Part shown: positions 7,920 through 18,308 of the stretch, piece by piece
How positions within the stretch are numbered: position 1 is the stretch's first letter
How the letters are laid out: every line of letters starts with the position of its first letter
NCBI RefSeq assembly: GCF_014493765.1
Contig: NZ_JACTVJ010000006.1
Span: 620,001-684,000, forward strand
Length of the DNA: 64,000 nt
Direction: 5' to 3'
Origin: Streptomyces polyasparticus
Lineage (GTDB): Bacteria; Actinomycetota; Actinomycetes; Streptomycetales; Streptomycetaceae
Notes under the pieces: model-generated
Database searches by the model: none
What the model saw: the letters and a program-made list of their open reading frames with translations, nothing else
What the model was told of the DNA's origin: nothing
Program-made: the position numbers and the translations under genes

Positions 7920-10087
7920 ACGAAGCGGAGGGCCGCGGCGAGCCGGCCGCGGCGGACGGGCCGGACTCGCGGCTGCGGCGGTTCGTCACGATATGGAGCC
8001 GGGCCGTCTTCCCGGTGACGGCGACATCCCGCACCCGGGTCGAGTTCGAGAAGCAACTCCTGCCGCTGGCGGAGCAGTTGTGCGAGGCGTTGACCGCCCG
8101 CACCTTCGACGCGGCGGCCGGCCGCCGCGTCGGTGCCGGGCTGATCGAGGCGCACTGCACCGATCCCGAGGCACTCATCCGGACCCTGGACGTCGTCGAC
8201 GCCTACCTCGTCCTGTACTGCGGCACCGAGGACGAGACGGAGCGCGAGGCACAGCGGGCGCGGTCGTCGCGTCTGCAGCACGCGATGGCCGGCGGGTTCG
8301 CCGAGGCGCTGCGCGAGCGGACCCTCGGCGAACAGGAGGCGATCTCCCGTGCCGCGCTGATGGCCCGGCAGGCGGTGGCGGAGGCGCTGCACACCAGCGA
8401 GGCCCGCTTCCGCGCCGTCTTCGAAGGTGCCGCCGTGGGCATCGGGATCGCTGATCTGGACGGCACCATCCTCCAGGTCAACGACACCCTGAAGACGATG
8501 TTCGGCGCGGGCGGCATGGACGTGGCCATGCGCGGCCGCAAGGTCTCCGACTGGACGCACCCCGACGATGCGCCTCAGGTGTGGCGCCTGTACGAGGAGT
8601 TGGTGCAGGGACGGCGCGAGCACTACCGGGTGGAGAAGCCGTACTACCGCGCGGACGGCACCGTGCTGTGGACGAACCTCACGGTCTCGCTCCTCCGCGA
8701 CGCCGAGGGACGGCCGCAGTACCAACTGGCCCTGATGGAGGACACCACCGAGCGCCGACTGCTCAACCTGCGGCTGCGCTACGAAGCGACGCATGACGCC
8801 CTGACGGGTCTGCCCAACCGCACGCTGTTCTTCGAGCGCCTGGAGAAGGCGCTCGCCGCGGGTGAGGGACGCCGCTTCGGTCTCTGCTACCTCGACCTCG
8901 ACGGCTTCAAGGCCATCAACGACAGCATGGGCCACGCGGCCGGCGACCGGCTCCTGGTGGAGATCGCCGACCGGCTGCAGTCCTGCGCCACCCGGCCCGG
9001 CGAGATGGTGGCCCGGCTCGGCGGCGACGAGTTCGTGGCGCTGACGACCGGACCCGACACCGAGCGCGAGGTCGACGAGCTGGCCTCGCGGATCCTCAGC
9101 ATGCTGGCCATTCCCGTACGGATCGAAGGCCGTGAGCTGACCGTGCGCGGCTCGATCGGCATCGTCGAGGGACCGGCGGGGGAGCGCAGCCCGGCGGAGG
9201 TGCTGCGGAGCGCGGACATCACGATGTACCGGGCGAAGTCGGCCGGCGGCAACCGCTATGAGCTCGCCGACCCGGAGGCCGACGCCCGGACCATCACCCG
9301 GTACGGCCTGACCACCGCACTGCCCGCGGCGCTCGCCCGCGAGGAGTTCTTCATCGAGTACCAGCCCCTGGTGAACCTGGCGGACGGCAGTGTGCGCGGG
9401 GCCGAGGCCCTGGTGCGCTGGTCGCATCCGCAGCACGGGGTGCTCAGCCCGGACCGTTTCATCCCGCTCGCCGAGCACACCGGGCTGATCGTGCCGCTCG
9501 GGCGCTGGGTGCTCGACCAGGCGGTGCGCCAGGCCCGCGAGTGGCAGGAGCGGCACGCGGACGCCGGGCCGCTGCGGATCAACGTCAATCTCTCCCCGCA
9601 CCAGCTGCACTACCCCGGCCTGGTGGCCGACACCGTGGAGATCCTCGAGCGGGCCGGCCTCGCGCCCGGCTCGCTGTGCCTGGAGGTCACGGAGTCGGCG
9701 CTGATCGGCGCGGACGACGATCTGCTCAAGCCGCTGCGCCGTCTCGCCGAGATGGGCGTCGACATCGCCCTGGACGACTTCGGTACGGGGTACTCGAACC
9801 TGGCCAATCTGCGGCGTCTGCCCGTCAGCATCCTGAAGCTGGACCGCTCGTTCACGCAGGGCATGCAGCGCTTCCCGGTCGACCCGGTGGATCTGCGGAT
9901 CGTCGAGGGCATCGTGGGCCTCGCCCACAGCCTGGACCTGTCGGTGACCGTGGAGGGCGTGGAGACCGGCGCCCAGGCGGAGCAGCTGCGGATGCTGGGC
10001 TGCGACACGGCCCAGGGCTGGTACTACGCACGGCCGGGCCCGCCGGACCAGCTGCACGAGCTGGCGATGGTGGATGCGGTGGGGTGA
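7916..10087 (+). CDS. rmdA: PAS-GGDEF-EAL cyclic-di-GMP enzyme, RmdA-like
   Basis: Soluble 723-residue protein that makes and/or degrades c-di-GMP. Order: an N-terminal helical region, a PAS domain (about 158-280, FRAVFEGAAVGIGIADLDG), a GGDEF domain with intact GGDEF at about 369-373, and an EAL domain whose AEALVRW holds the EAL signature near 497-499. Both output domains keep their signatures. Streptomyces RmdA is a known PAS-GGDEF-EAL phosphodiesterase controlling aerial mycelium formation; the neighbouring repeat lipoprotein and sdh operon support orthology. The GTG start overlaps the preceding stop. Naming rests on domain order and remembered synteny. Confidence 0.8.
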   Translation: MNEAEGRGEPAAADGPDSRLRRFVTIWSRAVFPVTATSRTRVEFEKQLLPLAEQLCEALTARTFDAAAGRRVGAGLIEAHCTDPEALIRTLDVVDAYLVLYCGTEDETEREAQRARSSRLQHAMAGGFAEALRERTLGEQEAISRAALMARQAVAEALHTSEARFRAVFEGAAVGIGIADLDGTILQVNDTLKTMFGAGGMDVAMRGRKVSDWTHPDDAPQVWRLYEELVQGRREHYRVEKPYYRADGTVLWTNLTVSLLRDAEGRPQYQLALMEDTTERRLLNLRLRYEATHDALTGLPNRTLFFERLEKALAAGEGRRFGLCYLDLDGFKAINDSMGHAAGDRLLVEIADRLQSCATRPGEMVARLGGDEFVALTTGPDTEREVDELASRILSMLAIPVRIEGRELTVRGSIGIVEGPAGERSPAEVLRSADITMYRAKSAGGNRYELADPEADARTITRYGLTTALPAALAREEFFIEYQPLVNLADGSVRGAEALVRWSHPQHGVLSPDRFIPLAEHTGLIVPLGRWVLDQAVRQAREWQERHADAGPLRINVNLSPHQLHYPGLVADTVEILERAGLAPGSLCLEVTESALIGADDDLLKPLRRLAEMGVDIALDDFGTGYSNLANLRRLPVSILKLDRSFTQGMQRFPVDPVDLRIVEGIVGLAHSLDLSVTVEGVETGAQAEQLRMLGCDTAQGWYYARPGPPDQLHELAMVDAVG

Positions 10088-10156
10088 GCGGGGGCACTGT
10101 GCCACGGTGCTCCGGCATCGATGTCGCTTCGCCGCGGGCGCCTTAGCATCGGCCGC

Positions 10157-10693
10157 ATGATCGACTCATCCCGTACGAGAGCGGCCGTGCTCCTCACCGG
10201 CACCGTCGGCGTCGGCAAGACCTCGGTCGCGGACGCGGTCGGTGACCGGCTCGCCGAGGCCGGTGTCCCGCACGGCGTCGTGGACCTGGACCGGCTGTGC
10301 CAGGTCTGGCCCGCGCCCGAGGGCGATCCGTTCAACTCGCGGGCGCTGCTGCGGAATCTTCGGGCCGTGGCCGTCACGTATCTGGACGGCGGGGCGCGGC
10401 GCCTCGTCCTCGCCGGGGTCGCCGAGGATCAGGGTGAGGTGCGGGAGCTGACGGAGGCGGTCGGCGTACCGCTCACCGTATGCCGGCTCGAAGTCGAACT
10501 CGCTGTGGTGCACGACCGGTTGCGTGCCCGGCACGCGGGTGACCCGGCTGGTCTGCGCTGGCATCTGGACCGCTCCGGCGAGCTCGCCGGAATCCTGGAT
10601 GCGGCGCAGGTGGCGGACTGCTCCGTGGACGCCACGCACCGGCCCGTGGCGGAGGTGGCGGAGGCGGTGCTGCGGGCGGTCGGGTGGGCGTGA
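10157..10693 (+). CDS. P-loop nucleotide kinase-like ATPase
   Basis: 178 residues with a clear Walker A (GTVGVGKTS, about residues 14-22) right after the first beta strand, and a probable Walker B/DxD region GVVDLDRL. The size and layout resemble adenylylsulfate, gluconate or shikimate kinase-type P-loop proteins, but no substrate motif is recognised. The ATG at 10157 is chosen because the first strand AAVLLTG follows directly. It stands alone, transcribed in the same direction as rmdA. Confidence 0.65.
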   Translation: MIDSSRTRAAVLLTGTVGVGKTSVADAVGDRLAEAGVPHGVVDLDRLCQVWPAPEGDPFNSRALLRNLRAVAVTYLDGGARRLVLAGVAEDQGEVRELTEAVGVPLTVCRLEVELAVVHDRLRARHAGDPAGLRWHLDRSGELAGILDAAQVADCSVDATHRPVAEVAEAVLRAVGWA

Positions 10694-10763
10694 CGCTCTT
10701 CGCGAGCGACACCGGGCGCGGCCGACGCGGTCGCCGCGCCCGGTGGGTGACAGATCCGCCCCA

Positions 10764-11111
10764 CTATGCGCTCACCACCCCCAGCGCCAGCGTCGCCGCC
10801 GCCAGGGCCAGGAACGGGTACTGCAGGCCGAAGGTGTAGTCCTTCGCGCGTACGTGGGTGGCGATCGCCAGTGCGTAGAAGACGACCAGGCCCACCGCGG
10901 CGGCGATCCCGATGGCCGGGATCCAGAAGCCGACGATCAGGCCGATGACGGCCGCAGCCTTGGGCAGGCCGAGCCAGGGCAGGATCCGGCGCGGTACGCC
11001 CACCCGGTCCATCCCCTCGGCGATCCGCTCCCAGCGGGCGAAGTCGGCGCCGGCGGAGAAGAGGTTGTAGGCGATCGTGACGGTGGCGAAGACGGCGTAG
11101 GCCACATCCAT
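10764..11111 (-). CDS. DoxX-like small membrane protein
   Basis: 115 residues with four predicted transmembrane helices and the DoxX-like pattern AGADFARWERIAEGM...PRRILPWLGLPKAAAVIGL. DoxX family proteins are small integral membrane proteins, some linked to redox or thiosulfate metabolism; the role here is unknown. It is a single gene beside the LysR regulator. Confidence 0.72.
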   Translation of the reverse strand: MDVAYAVFATVTIAYNLFSAGADFARWERIAEGMDRVGVPRRILPWLGLPKAAAVIGLIVGFWIPAIGIAAAVGLVVFYALAIATHVRAKDYTFGLQYPFLALAAATLALGVVSA

Positions 11112-11229
11112 GACGGGCTCCTTCGGAGTGCGCAGGGTTTCCTTTCCCCCTGCGACGAGCCGGCCCTCCGCGCTGTGACATCAGCGGGCGATGGCGCTCC
11201 GCTCCCATGCCCCTCCGTGCAAGCGGGGC

Positions 11230-12120
11230 TCAACTCAAGTGCCCTGTCAGCATCCGCTGCAGTTCCCGCGCCGCCCGTGGCGGCGCCACGTCGCTGCGGT
11301 GGGCCAGGGCGACCGTCCGGTGCAGGCCCGGGCGGGTCAGCGGAGTGACCCGCAGGCCGAGGCCCGCCCGCATCGCCACCATCCGCGGGACCACGGCGAC
11401 CCCGAGCCCCGCCCGTACGAACCCGAGCACCGCGTCCATCTCCCCGCCCTCGACCGCGAAGTCCGGCTCGAACCCGGCCGCGCGGCAGGCCGCCACCGTC
11501 AGCTCCCGCAGGTCGTAGCCGTGCCGGAACATCACGAGCGGTTCGTCCTGCAGATCCGCGATCCGTACCGAACGCCCCGCACGGCCGGGCGCGGGCGCGT
11601 CCGGGGCGGAGACGACCACCAGGTCCTCGCGCAGCAGCTCCACCGTGGTCAGAGCGGGGGAGGGCGTGGGAAGGGGCAGCACCACGAGCGCCAAGTCGAG
11701 TGCGCCGCGGGCCAGTTCGCGGACGAGGTCGTGCGAGCCGCCTTCCTCGACGATCAGCTGGACCCCGGGGTACTCGTCGCGGAACGCCCGCAGGATGTCC
11801 GGCAGCAGGCCCGTGCACAGACTCGGGGTGGCACCGAGTCTGACCCGGCCCCGCCGCAGCTGCGCCAGCTCCTGGACCTCCAGGCGTGCGGTGTCCGCGT
11901 CCGCGAGGATGCGGCGCGCGAGGGGGAGCAGCGCCTCGCCCGCGTCCGTGAGCGCGATATTGCCGCGCGCCCGGCTGAACAGCTCCGCACCCAGCTCCCG
12001 CTCCAGCGCCTTGATCTGCTGGGAGAGCGAGGGCTGCGCCACATGGAGCGTCTCCGCCGCCCGCGTGAAGTGCAGGGTCTCCGCGACCGCGACGAAGTAC
12101 TGGAGCTGTTGGAACTGCAT
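11230..12120 (-). CDS. LysR-family regulator divergent from sdhCAB
   Basis: 296 residues. The start is set at MQFQQLQYFVAVAETLHF, the canonical LysR N-terminus; a longer frame to 12174 would add 18 atypical residues. The winged helix-turn-helix occupies about 1-60 (AAETLHVAQPSLSQQIKALE), then a substrate-binding domain whose effector cannot be read. It is divergent from the succinate dehydrogenase operon, and a T-N11-A dyad lies in the shared spacer. This suggests control of sdhCAB and its own gene. Confidence 0.88.
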   Translation of the reverse strand: MQFQQLQYFVAVAETLHFTRAAETLHVAQPSLSQQIKALERELGAELFSRARGNIALTDAGEALLPLARRILADADTARLEVQELAQLRRGRVRLGATPSLCTGLLPDILRAFRDEYPGVQLIVEEGGSHDLVRELARGALDLALVVLPLPTPSPALTTVELLREDLVVVSAPDAPAPGRAGRSVRIADLQDEPLVMFRHGYDLRELTVAACRAAGFEPDFAVEGGEMDAVLGFVRAGLGVAVVPRMVAMRAGLGLRVTPLTRPGLHRTVALAHRSDVAPPRAARELQRMLTGHLS

Positions 12121-12141
12121 AACCGGCAGCGTACCCGCACG

Positions 12142-12156
12142 ATAGGCATCGGCTAT
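12142..12156. promoter_or_regulatory. Candidate LysR operator (T-N11-A dyad)
   Basis: ATAGGCATCGGCTAT contains the interrupted dyad ATAG-N7-CTAT and the T-N11-A spacing typical of LysR-type binding sites. It lies between the divergent LysR and sdhC starts. Confidence 0.5.
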
Positions 12157-12215
12157 GGAAATGAGCTGGATCATGTCTTGGACCGATGAGGTCCTTGGCC
12201 CCTACCGTCATCTCC

Positions 12216-12941
12216 ATGGCTCTGGCAACGCGGCCCGTCAAGGGCACCGCCCCGGGTAAACGACCCTCCCCGGCACGCTCTCTGTGGGATTCGACCATCG
12301 GCAAGAAGACCGTGATGGCCGTGAGCGGGCTCATCATGCTCGGCTATCTGGTCGCCCACATGCTCGGCAATCTGAAGATCTTCTTCGGCTCGGACGAGTT
12401 CAACGGGTACGCGCACTGGCTGCGCACCATCGGCGAGCCCCTGATGCACTACGAGTGGACGCTGTGGGTGATCCGCGTCGTGCTCGTCGCGGCCGTCGTG
12501 CTGCACGCCGTCTCCGCGTACCAGCTGAGCCGGCGCGACATCAAGGCGCGCCCGACCAAGTACGTGCACCGGCGCAAGCGCGCGAGCTACGCCACCCGCA
12601 CCATGCGCTGGGGCGGGATCATCCTCGCCCTGTTCATCGTGTGGCACATCCTCGACCTGACCACCGGCACCGTCCACGCGGACGGCTTCGAGCACGGCCG
12701 CCCGTACCAGAACGTGATCGACACCTTCTCGACCTGGTACGGCAACGTCATCTACATCGTCGCCGTGACCGCCGTCGGCCTGCACGTACGGCACGGGTTC
12801 TGGAGCGCCGCGCAGACCCTCGGCGTGGGCAACGCCCGCCGGGAACGCCTGCTCAAGACGGGCGCCAACACCCTTGCCCTGGTGCTGACTCTGGGCTTCG
12901 TCTCCGTCCCCGTCGCCGTCATGACCGGAGTGGTGAGCTGA
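12216..12941 (+). CDS. sdhC: Succinate dehydrogenase / fumarate reductase cytochrome b subunit
   Basis: 241-residue b558-type membrane subunit anchoring the complex and passing electrons between the iron-sulfur subunit and menaquinone. About five transmembrane helices are seen. His candidates for heme ligands occur in [23 protein letters not shown] and GLHVRHG. The start MALATRP is chosen because the family begins this way; an ATG at 12186 would add ten residues and neither has a good RBS. It is followed after one base by sdhA. First gene of a three-gene operon. Confidence 0.92.
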   Translation: MALATRPVKGTAPGKRPSPARSLWDSTIGKKTVMAVSGLIMLGYLVAHMLGNLKIFFGSDEFNGYAHWLRTIGEPLMHYEWTLWVIRVVLVAAVVLHAVSAYQLSRRDIKARPTKYVHRRKRASYATRTMRWGGIILALFIVWHILDLTTGTVHADGFEHGRPYQNVIDTFSTWYGNVIYIVAVTAVGLHVRHGFWSAAQTLGVGNARRERLLKTGANTLALVLTLGFVSVPVAVMTGVVS

Positions 12942-12942
12942 C

Positions 12943-14888
<1,946 letters not shown>

Positions 14889-14892
<4 letters not shown>

Positions 14893-15638
14893 AGCTCACC
14901 CTGCGCGTCTGGCGGCAGAAGAACGCCGGCGCCGACGGCGCGATGTCCACGTACGAGGTGGACGGCATCTCCCAGGACATGTCGTTCCTGGAAATGCTGG
15001 ACACCCTCAACGAGGAGCTCATCCTCAAGGGCGAGGACCCGGTCGCCTTCGACCATGACTGCCGCGAGGGCATCTGCGGCGCCTGCTCCCTGGTGATCAA
15101 CGGCGATGCGCACGGGCCTGAGCGCACCACGACCTGCCAGCTGCACATGCGGTCCTTCGAGGACGGCGACACGATCGACGTCGAGCCGTGGCGGGCCTCC
15201 GCGTTCCCCGTGGTCAAGGACCTGGTCGTGGACCGTTCGGCCTTCGACCGGATCATCCAGGCGGGCGGCTACATCACCGCGCCGACGGGCGCCGCCCCCG
15301 AGGCGCATGCCACGCCCGTGCCCAAGCCGGACGCGGACTTCGCTTTCGAGCATGCCGAGTGCATCGGCTGCGGCGCCTGCGTGGCGGCCTGTCCCAACGG
15401 GTCGGCGATGCTGTTCACGTCGGCCAAGGTCAACCACCTCAACGTGCTGCCGCAGGGCGCGCCCGAGCGCGAGACCCGCGTGCTCGACATGGTCGGGCAG
15501 ATGGACGCCGAGGGCTTCGGCGGCTGCACCCTTACCGGCGAGTGCGCGACGGCCTGCCCGAAGGGCATCCCGCTGCCGTCGATCGCGGCGATGAACAAGG
15601 AGTGGCTGCGGGCGAACCGCAAGGCCGCGAAGCGCTGA
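14889..15638 (+). CDS. sdhB: Succinate dehydrogenase / fumarate reductase iron-sulfur subunit
   Basis: 249 residues with cysteines for three clusters. The [2Fe-2S] set is Cys58, Cys63, Cys66 and Cys83 ([11 protein letters not shown]...TTTC). The ferredoxin-like half has [12 protein letters not shown] and a later [15 protein letters not shown] for the [4Fe-4S] and [3Fe-4S] clusters. It links SdhA flavin to the membrane subunit. Four-base overlap with sdhA; the operon ends here, only 14 bases from the convergent MmyB-type regulator. Confidence 0.96.
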
Positions 15639-15652
15639 GCTGCTGCGGCCGG

Positions 15653-16507
15653 TCAGCCCCCGACCGCCCGCAGCGAGCCGGGCCGGCGGCCGTCGAGCAG
15701 GTCGAGTGCGCGGGCGGTGGCCTCGTCCGCCGGCAGATGCACCAGCATCCGCTGGCCGTCGGCCTCGGGGAGCTCGAGGACCTCGTACGAGAGCCTCAGC
15801 TCGCCGGCCTCGGGATGCCGCAGCGTCTCGGTGCCGCTGCGCCGGGCGAGCCGCGTCGGGGTGGCGAGGCGGTCGGTGAACGCCTTGCCGACGGTGATCG
15901 TCAGCTCCTGGGCCAGCTCCATCGTCACCGGGTCCTGCCGGGTCAGCGCGAACCGCATGAACTCGACCTGCTCGTCGGCGGCCCGCTCCCAGTCGGGATA
16001 GGCCTCCTTGGCGCGCGGGTCGCTGAGGATGTAGCGGGGCAGGCTCGGCACCTCGGCGTCCAGGAGGCCGAGCGGGCCGACCAGCCGCTCGTAGCCGTCC
16101 GTGTACGCGGCGATCTCGCCCAGATAGTTCACGACCACGGCCGGTGTGGGTTCGAGCCGGTTCAGGAGCGCCCGTACGGTGGGCCGCACATCACGCTGCG
16201 GCAGCGGCCGTACGGCACACAGGAAGTGGTCCTCGTCGCCCTTGAGGAGCTGCCGCAGATGCAGCCGGTCGTCCAGCGGCATCCGCAGCGCGTCGCACAG
16301 CGCACCGAGCACCTGGGGTGAGGGGTGGTTGTCGCGGCCCTGCTCCAGTCGGGCCAGATACTCCACGCTGATGCCGGCGAGCAGCGCCAGCTCACTGCGG
16401 CGCAGTCCCGGCGTCCGCCTGCGGGGGCCTTCGGGCAGGCCGACCTCGGCCGGGGTGACGGCCTCGCGGCGGGTGCGCAGGAACGCGCCGAGTTTGTTGT
16501 CGCTCAC
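15653..16507 (-). CDS. XRE-family regulator with MmyB-like ligand-binding domain
   Basis: 284 residues. N-terminal helix-turn-helix (about 1-75, RRSELALLAGISVEYLARLEQGR) and a C-terminal MmyB-like domain (LEPTPAVVVNYLGEIAAYTDGY). Members of this Streptomyces-expanded family usually control an adjacent divergent gene; here that is the YceI-family gene at 16609. The GTG start (VSDNKLGAFL) sits at the family's usual N-terminus. Confidence 0.87.
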   Translation of the reverse strand: MSDNKLGAFLRTRREAVTPAEVGLPEGPRRRTPGLRRSELALLAGISVEYLARLEQGRDNHPSPQVLGALCDALRMPLDDRLHLRQLLKGDEDHFLCAVRPLPQRDVRPTVRALLNRLEPTPAVVVNYLGEIAAYTDGYERLVGPLGLLDAEVPSLPRYILSDPRAKEAYPDWERAADEQVEFMRFALTRQDPVTMELAQELTITVGKAFTDRLATPTRLARRSGTETLRHPEAGELRLSYEVLELPEADGQRMLVHLPADEATARALDLLDGRRPGSLRAVGG

Positions 16508-16608
16508 CCGGTCGATGCTATGAGGCGGCGCGCCGCGGAGGGTGGCCCTGTCACTACCAGCCTCAGCTCGGCCTTCCTGACTCCCTTGCCCCGGGCCAGG
16601 GTTGAGCC

Positions 16609-17151
16609 ATGACGACTTCACCGACCACCACACTCCCTCTGACCGCCGGCACCTGGGCCTTCGACCCGTTCCACTCGGCGGTCGGTTTCACCATTCGCCA
16701 CCTCGGTATCTCCAAGGTGCGCGGCCGTTTCGACCAGCTCGACGCCTCACTGGTCGTCGGCGAGACCCTCGCCGAGTCCTCGGTGACCGCGACGGTGGCC
16801 CTGGAATCCATCAACACCGGCAACGCCGACCGTGATGCCCATGTCCGCGCATCGGATCTGCTCGATGTCGCCAGCCGCCCCACGATGAGCTTCCGCTCGA
16901 CGAAGCTCGCGGGTGAGGGCGAGGACTGGACGATGGAAGGCGATCTGACCATCGGCGACGTCACCCGGCCGATCACCTTTGCCGTGGAGTTCGGCGGAGT
17001 CGTGGACGTGCCGATGGACGGCAGCAAGCACGCGGGCTTCGAGGCGACCGGCGAGATCCGGCGCAGCGAATTCGGCCTGACCTTCGCGCCGGGCCTGCTC
17101 GGCGAGGTCGTGAAGATCCACCTGGATGTGCAGTTCGTCGCGCCCAAGTAG
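16609..17151 (+). CDS. YceI-family lipid-binding-like protein
   Basis: 180 residues with no signal peptide, matching the YceI lipocalin-like fold throughout: TWAFDPFHSAVGFTIRHLGISKVRGRF, then NADRDAHVRASDLLDV and FEATGEIRRSEFGLTF. YceI proteins bind isoprenoid-like lipids in a beta-barrel; cytoplasmic forms are common in actinobacteria and their task is unclear. It is divergent from an MmyB-type regulator, a recurring Streptomyces pair that suggests direct regulation. Confidence 0.9.
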   Translation: MTTSPTTTLPLTAGTWAFDPFHSAVGFTIRHLGISKVRGRFDQLDASLVVGETLAESSVTATVALESINTGNADRDAHVRASDLLDVASRPTMSFRSTKLAGEGEDWTMEGDLTIGDVTRPITFAVEFGGVVDVPMDGSKHAGFEATGEIRRSEFGLTFAPGLLGEVVKIHLDVQFVAPK

Positions 17152-17239
17152 GCGCTGGACAGGGCGGGACGGGGCCGGCGGTGATGCCGGTCCCGCCCCG
17201 CCCCCGTCGTTGTCGGTGGTGGTGACTACGCTGCGCGGC

Positions 17240-18283
17240 ATGATCTTCAGACGACAGCAGAAGGGGCGGCTGCTCGAAGCTGTAGCGGACTTCGAGACCG
17301 CCGTACGCGCACAGGACGCCGACCGTGCGGAGCAGGCGTTCGGCGCCCTGCACGAGCACTTCGGGGAAGCCGGGGAACCGGAGGTCCAGGCCGCCGGGGC
17401 CCGTCTGGCCGGCCTGCTCATGGACGTGCCGCCGGGGCCGCGCGGCACGGTCGCCGTGATCGTGGGCGCGTGTGTGGAACGCGGCGCCGATGCCGTGCCC
17501 TGCGCACCCGCCGTCTTCGAGGGGCTGCTCGACGCCGTGCGCGGGGCGGGGGAGTTCTGCGAGCGCTGGGCGGCCACCGGCGGCGGCGAGCTGCCCGACC
17601 CGGAGAGCTCCGCCGTGGACGACGCCCTGCTCGAACGTGTCGGCCCGCACGCGGCCATGGCCTGGTGGACGCTGCAGCAGTGGGAGATGGCCGCGGTGGC
17701 CATGCTCAACCACCCGGCCGTCCGCACCTCGCTCGACCCGGCCCTGCGCAGCGAGGTGCTCGCCCTGCTGCGCCCCGTCGAGGAGGCGTCAGGGCATGAC
17801 TTCAAGTGCCTCACGTACGCACTGATGGTCCTCGACGAAGAACCGCTCGTCGCCCTGGACCATGCGAGCGGCAGGGGCTATGCGCTGCGCATGAGCGGCA
17901 TCGGCGACAACTTCCAGCTGCACACACTGCTCGCCCACTTGCTCGCGGGCGGTGGCCATGTGGACGCGTATGTCCCCTCGGCGCAGGAGGCGGCCGTGTG
18001 CCGGGACGCGCCCGGGCAGGTGCCGACCACCGGCTCGTTCAACCTGGTCGCCGCGGACGGCAGTTGGATCTGGAACGAGGGCGCGCCGGTGGACATACCC
18101 GTCGTCGACGGTGCGCGGCTCCTTGTGCTCGACCCGCCGCCGTATCAGCGCGGCTGGCCGGCCGGACGGTTCTTCCCCGGCATGAAGGGCGATCTCGTCC
18201 TGGAGCGTGTCCTCACCGATGAGGAGACGGCCCGCTGGTTCGCTCATGTGGCGCCGGCGAAGTCGCCCGGGGCGGCCGTCTGA
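17240..18283 (+). CDS. Hypothetical protein
   Basis: 347 residues, not recognised. The N-terminal half is helical, rich in Ala, Glu and Leu (RLLEAVADFETAVRAQDADRAEQAFGAL), perhaps HEAT- or TPR-like. The C-terminal half looks globular and mixed (GRGYALRMSGIGDNFQLHTLLAHLL). No signal peptide or TM segment. The ATG at 17240 is preferred over far upstream starts that read through GC-rich intergenic DNA. It is convergent with the UvrA-like gene, 25 bases apart. Confidence 0.7.
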   Translation: MIFRRQQKGRLLEAVADFETAVRAQDADRAEQAFGALHEHFGEAGEPEVQAAGARLAGLLMDVPPGPRGTVAVIVGACVERGADAVPCAPAVFEGLLDAVRGAGEFCERWAATGGGELPDPESSAVDDALLERVGPHAAMAWWTLQQWEMAAVAMLNHPAVRTSLDPALRSEVLALLRPVEEASGHDFKCLTYALMVLDEEPLVALDHASGRGYALRMSGIGDNFQLHTLLAHLLAGGGHVDAYVPSAQEAAVCRDAPGQVPTTGSFNLVAADGSWIWNEGAPVDIPVVDGARLLVLDPPPYQRGWPAGRFFPGMKGDLVLERVLTDEETARWFAHVAPAKSPGAAV

Positions 18284-18308
18284 TCGCCGGGACCCAGCGG
18301 CCGGTGCA

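Noticed and set aside
7802-10105. 767-residue open frame on the minus strand
   Set aside because: Complement of the rmdA-like gene; no domain and a low-complexity composition.
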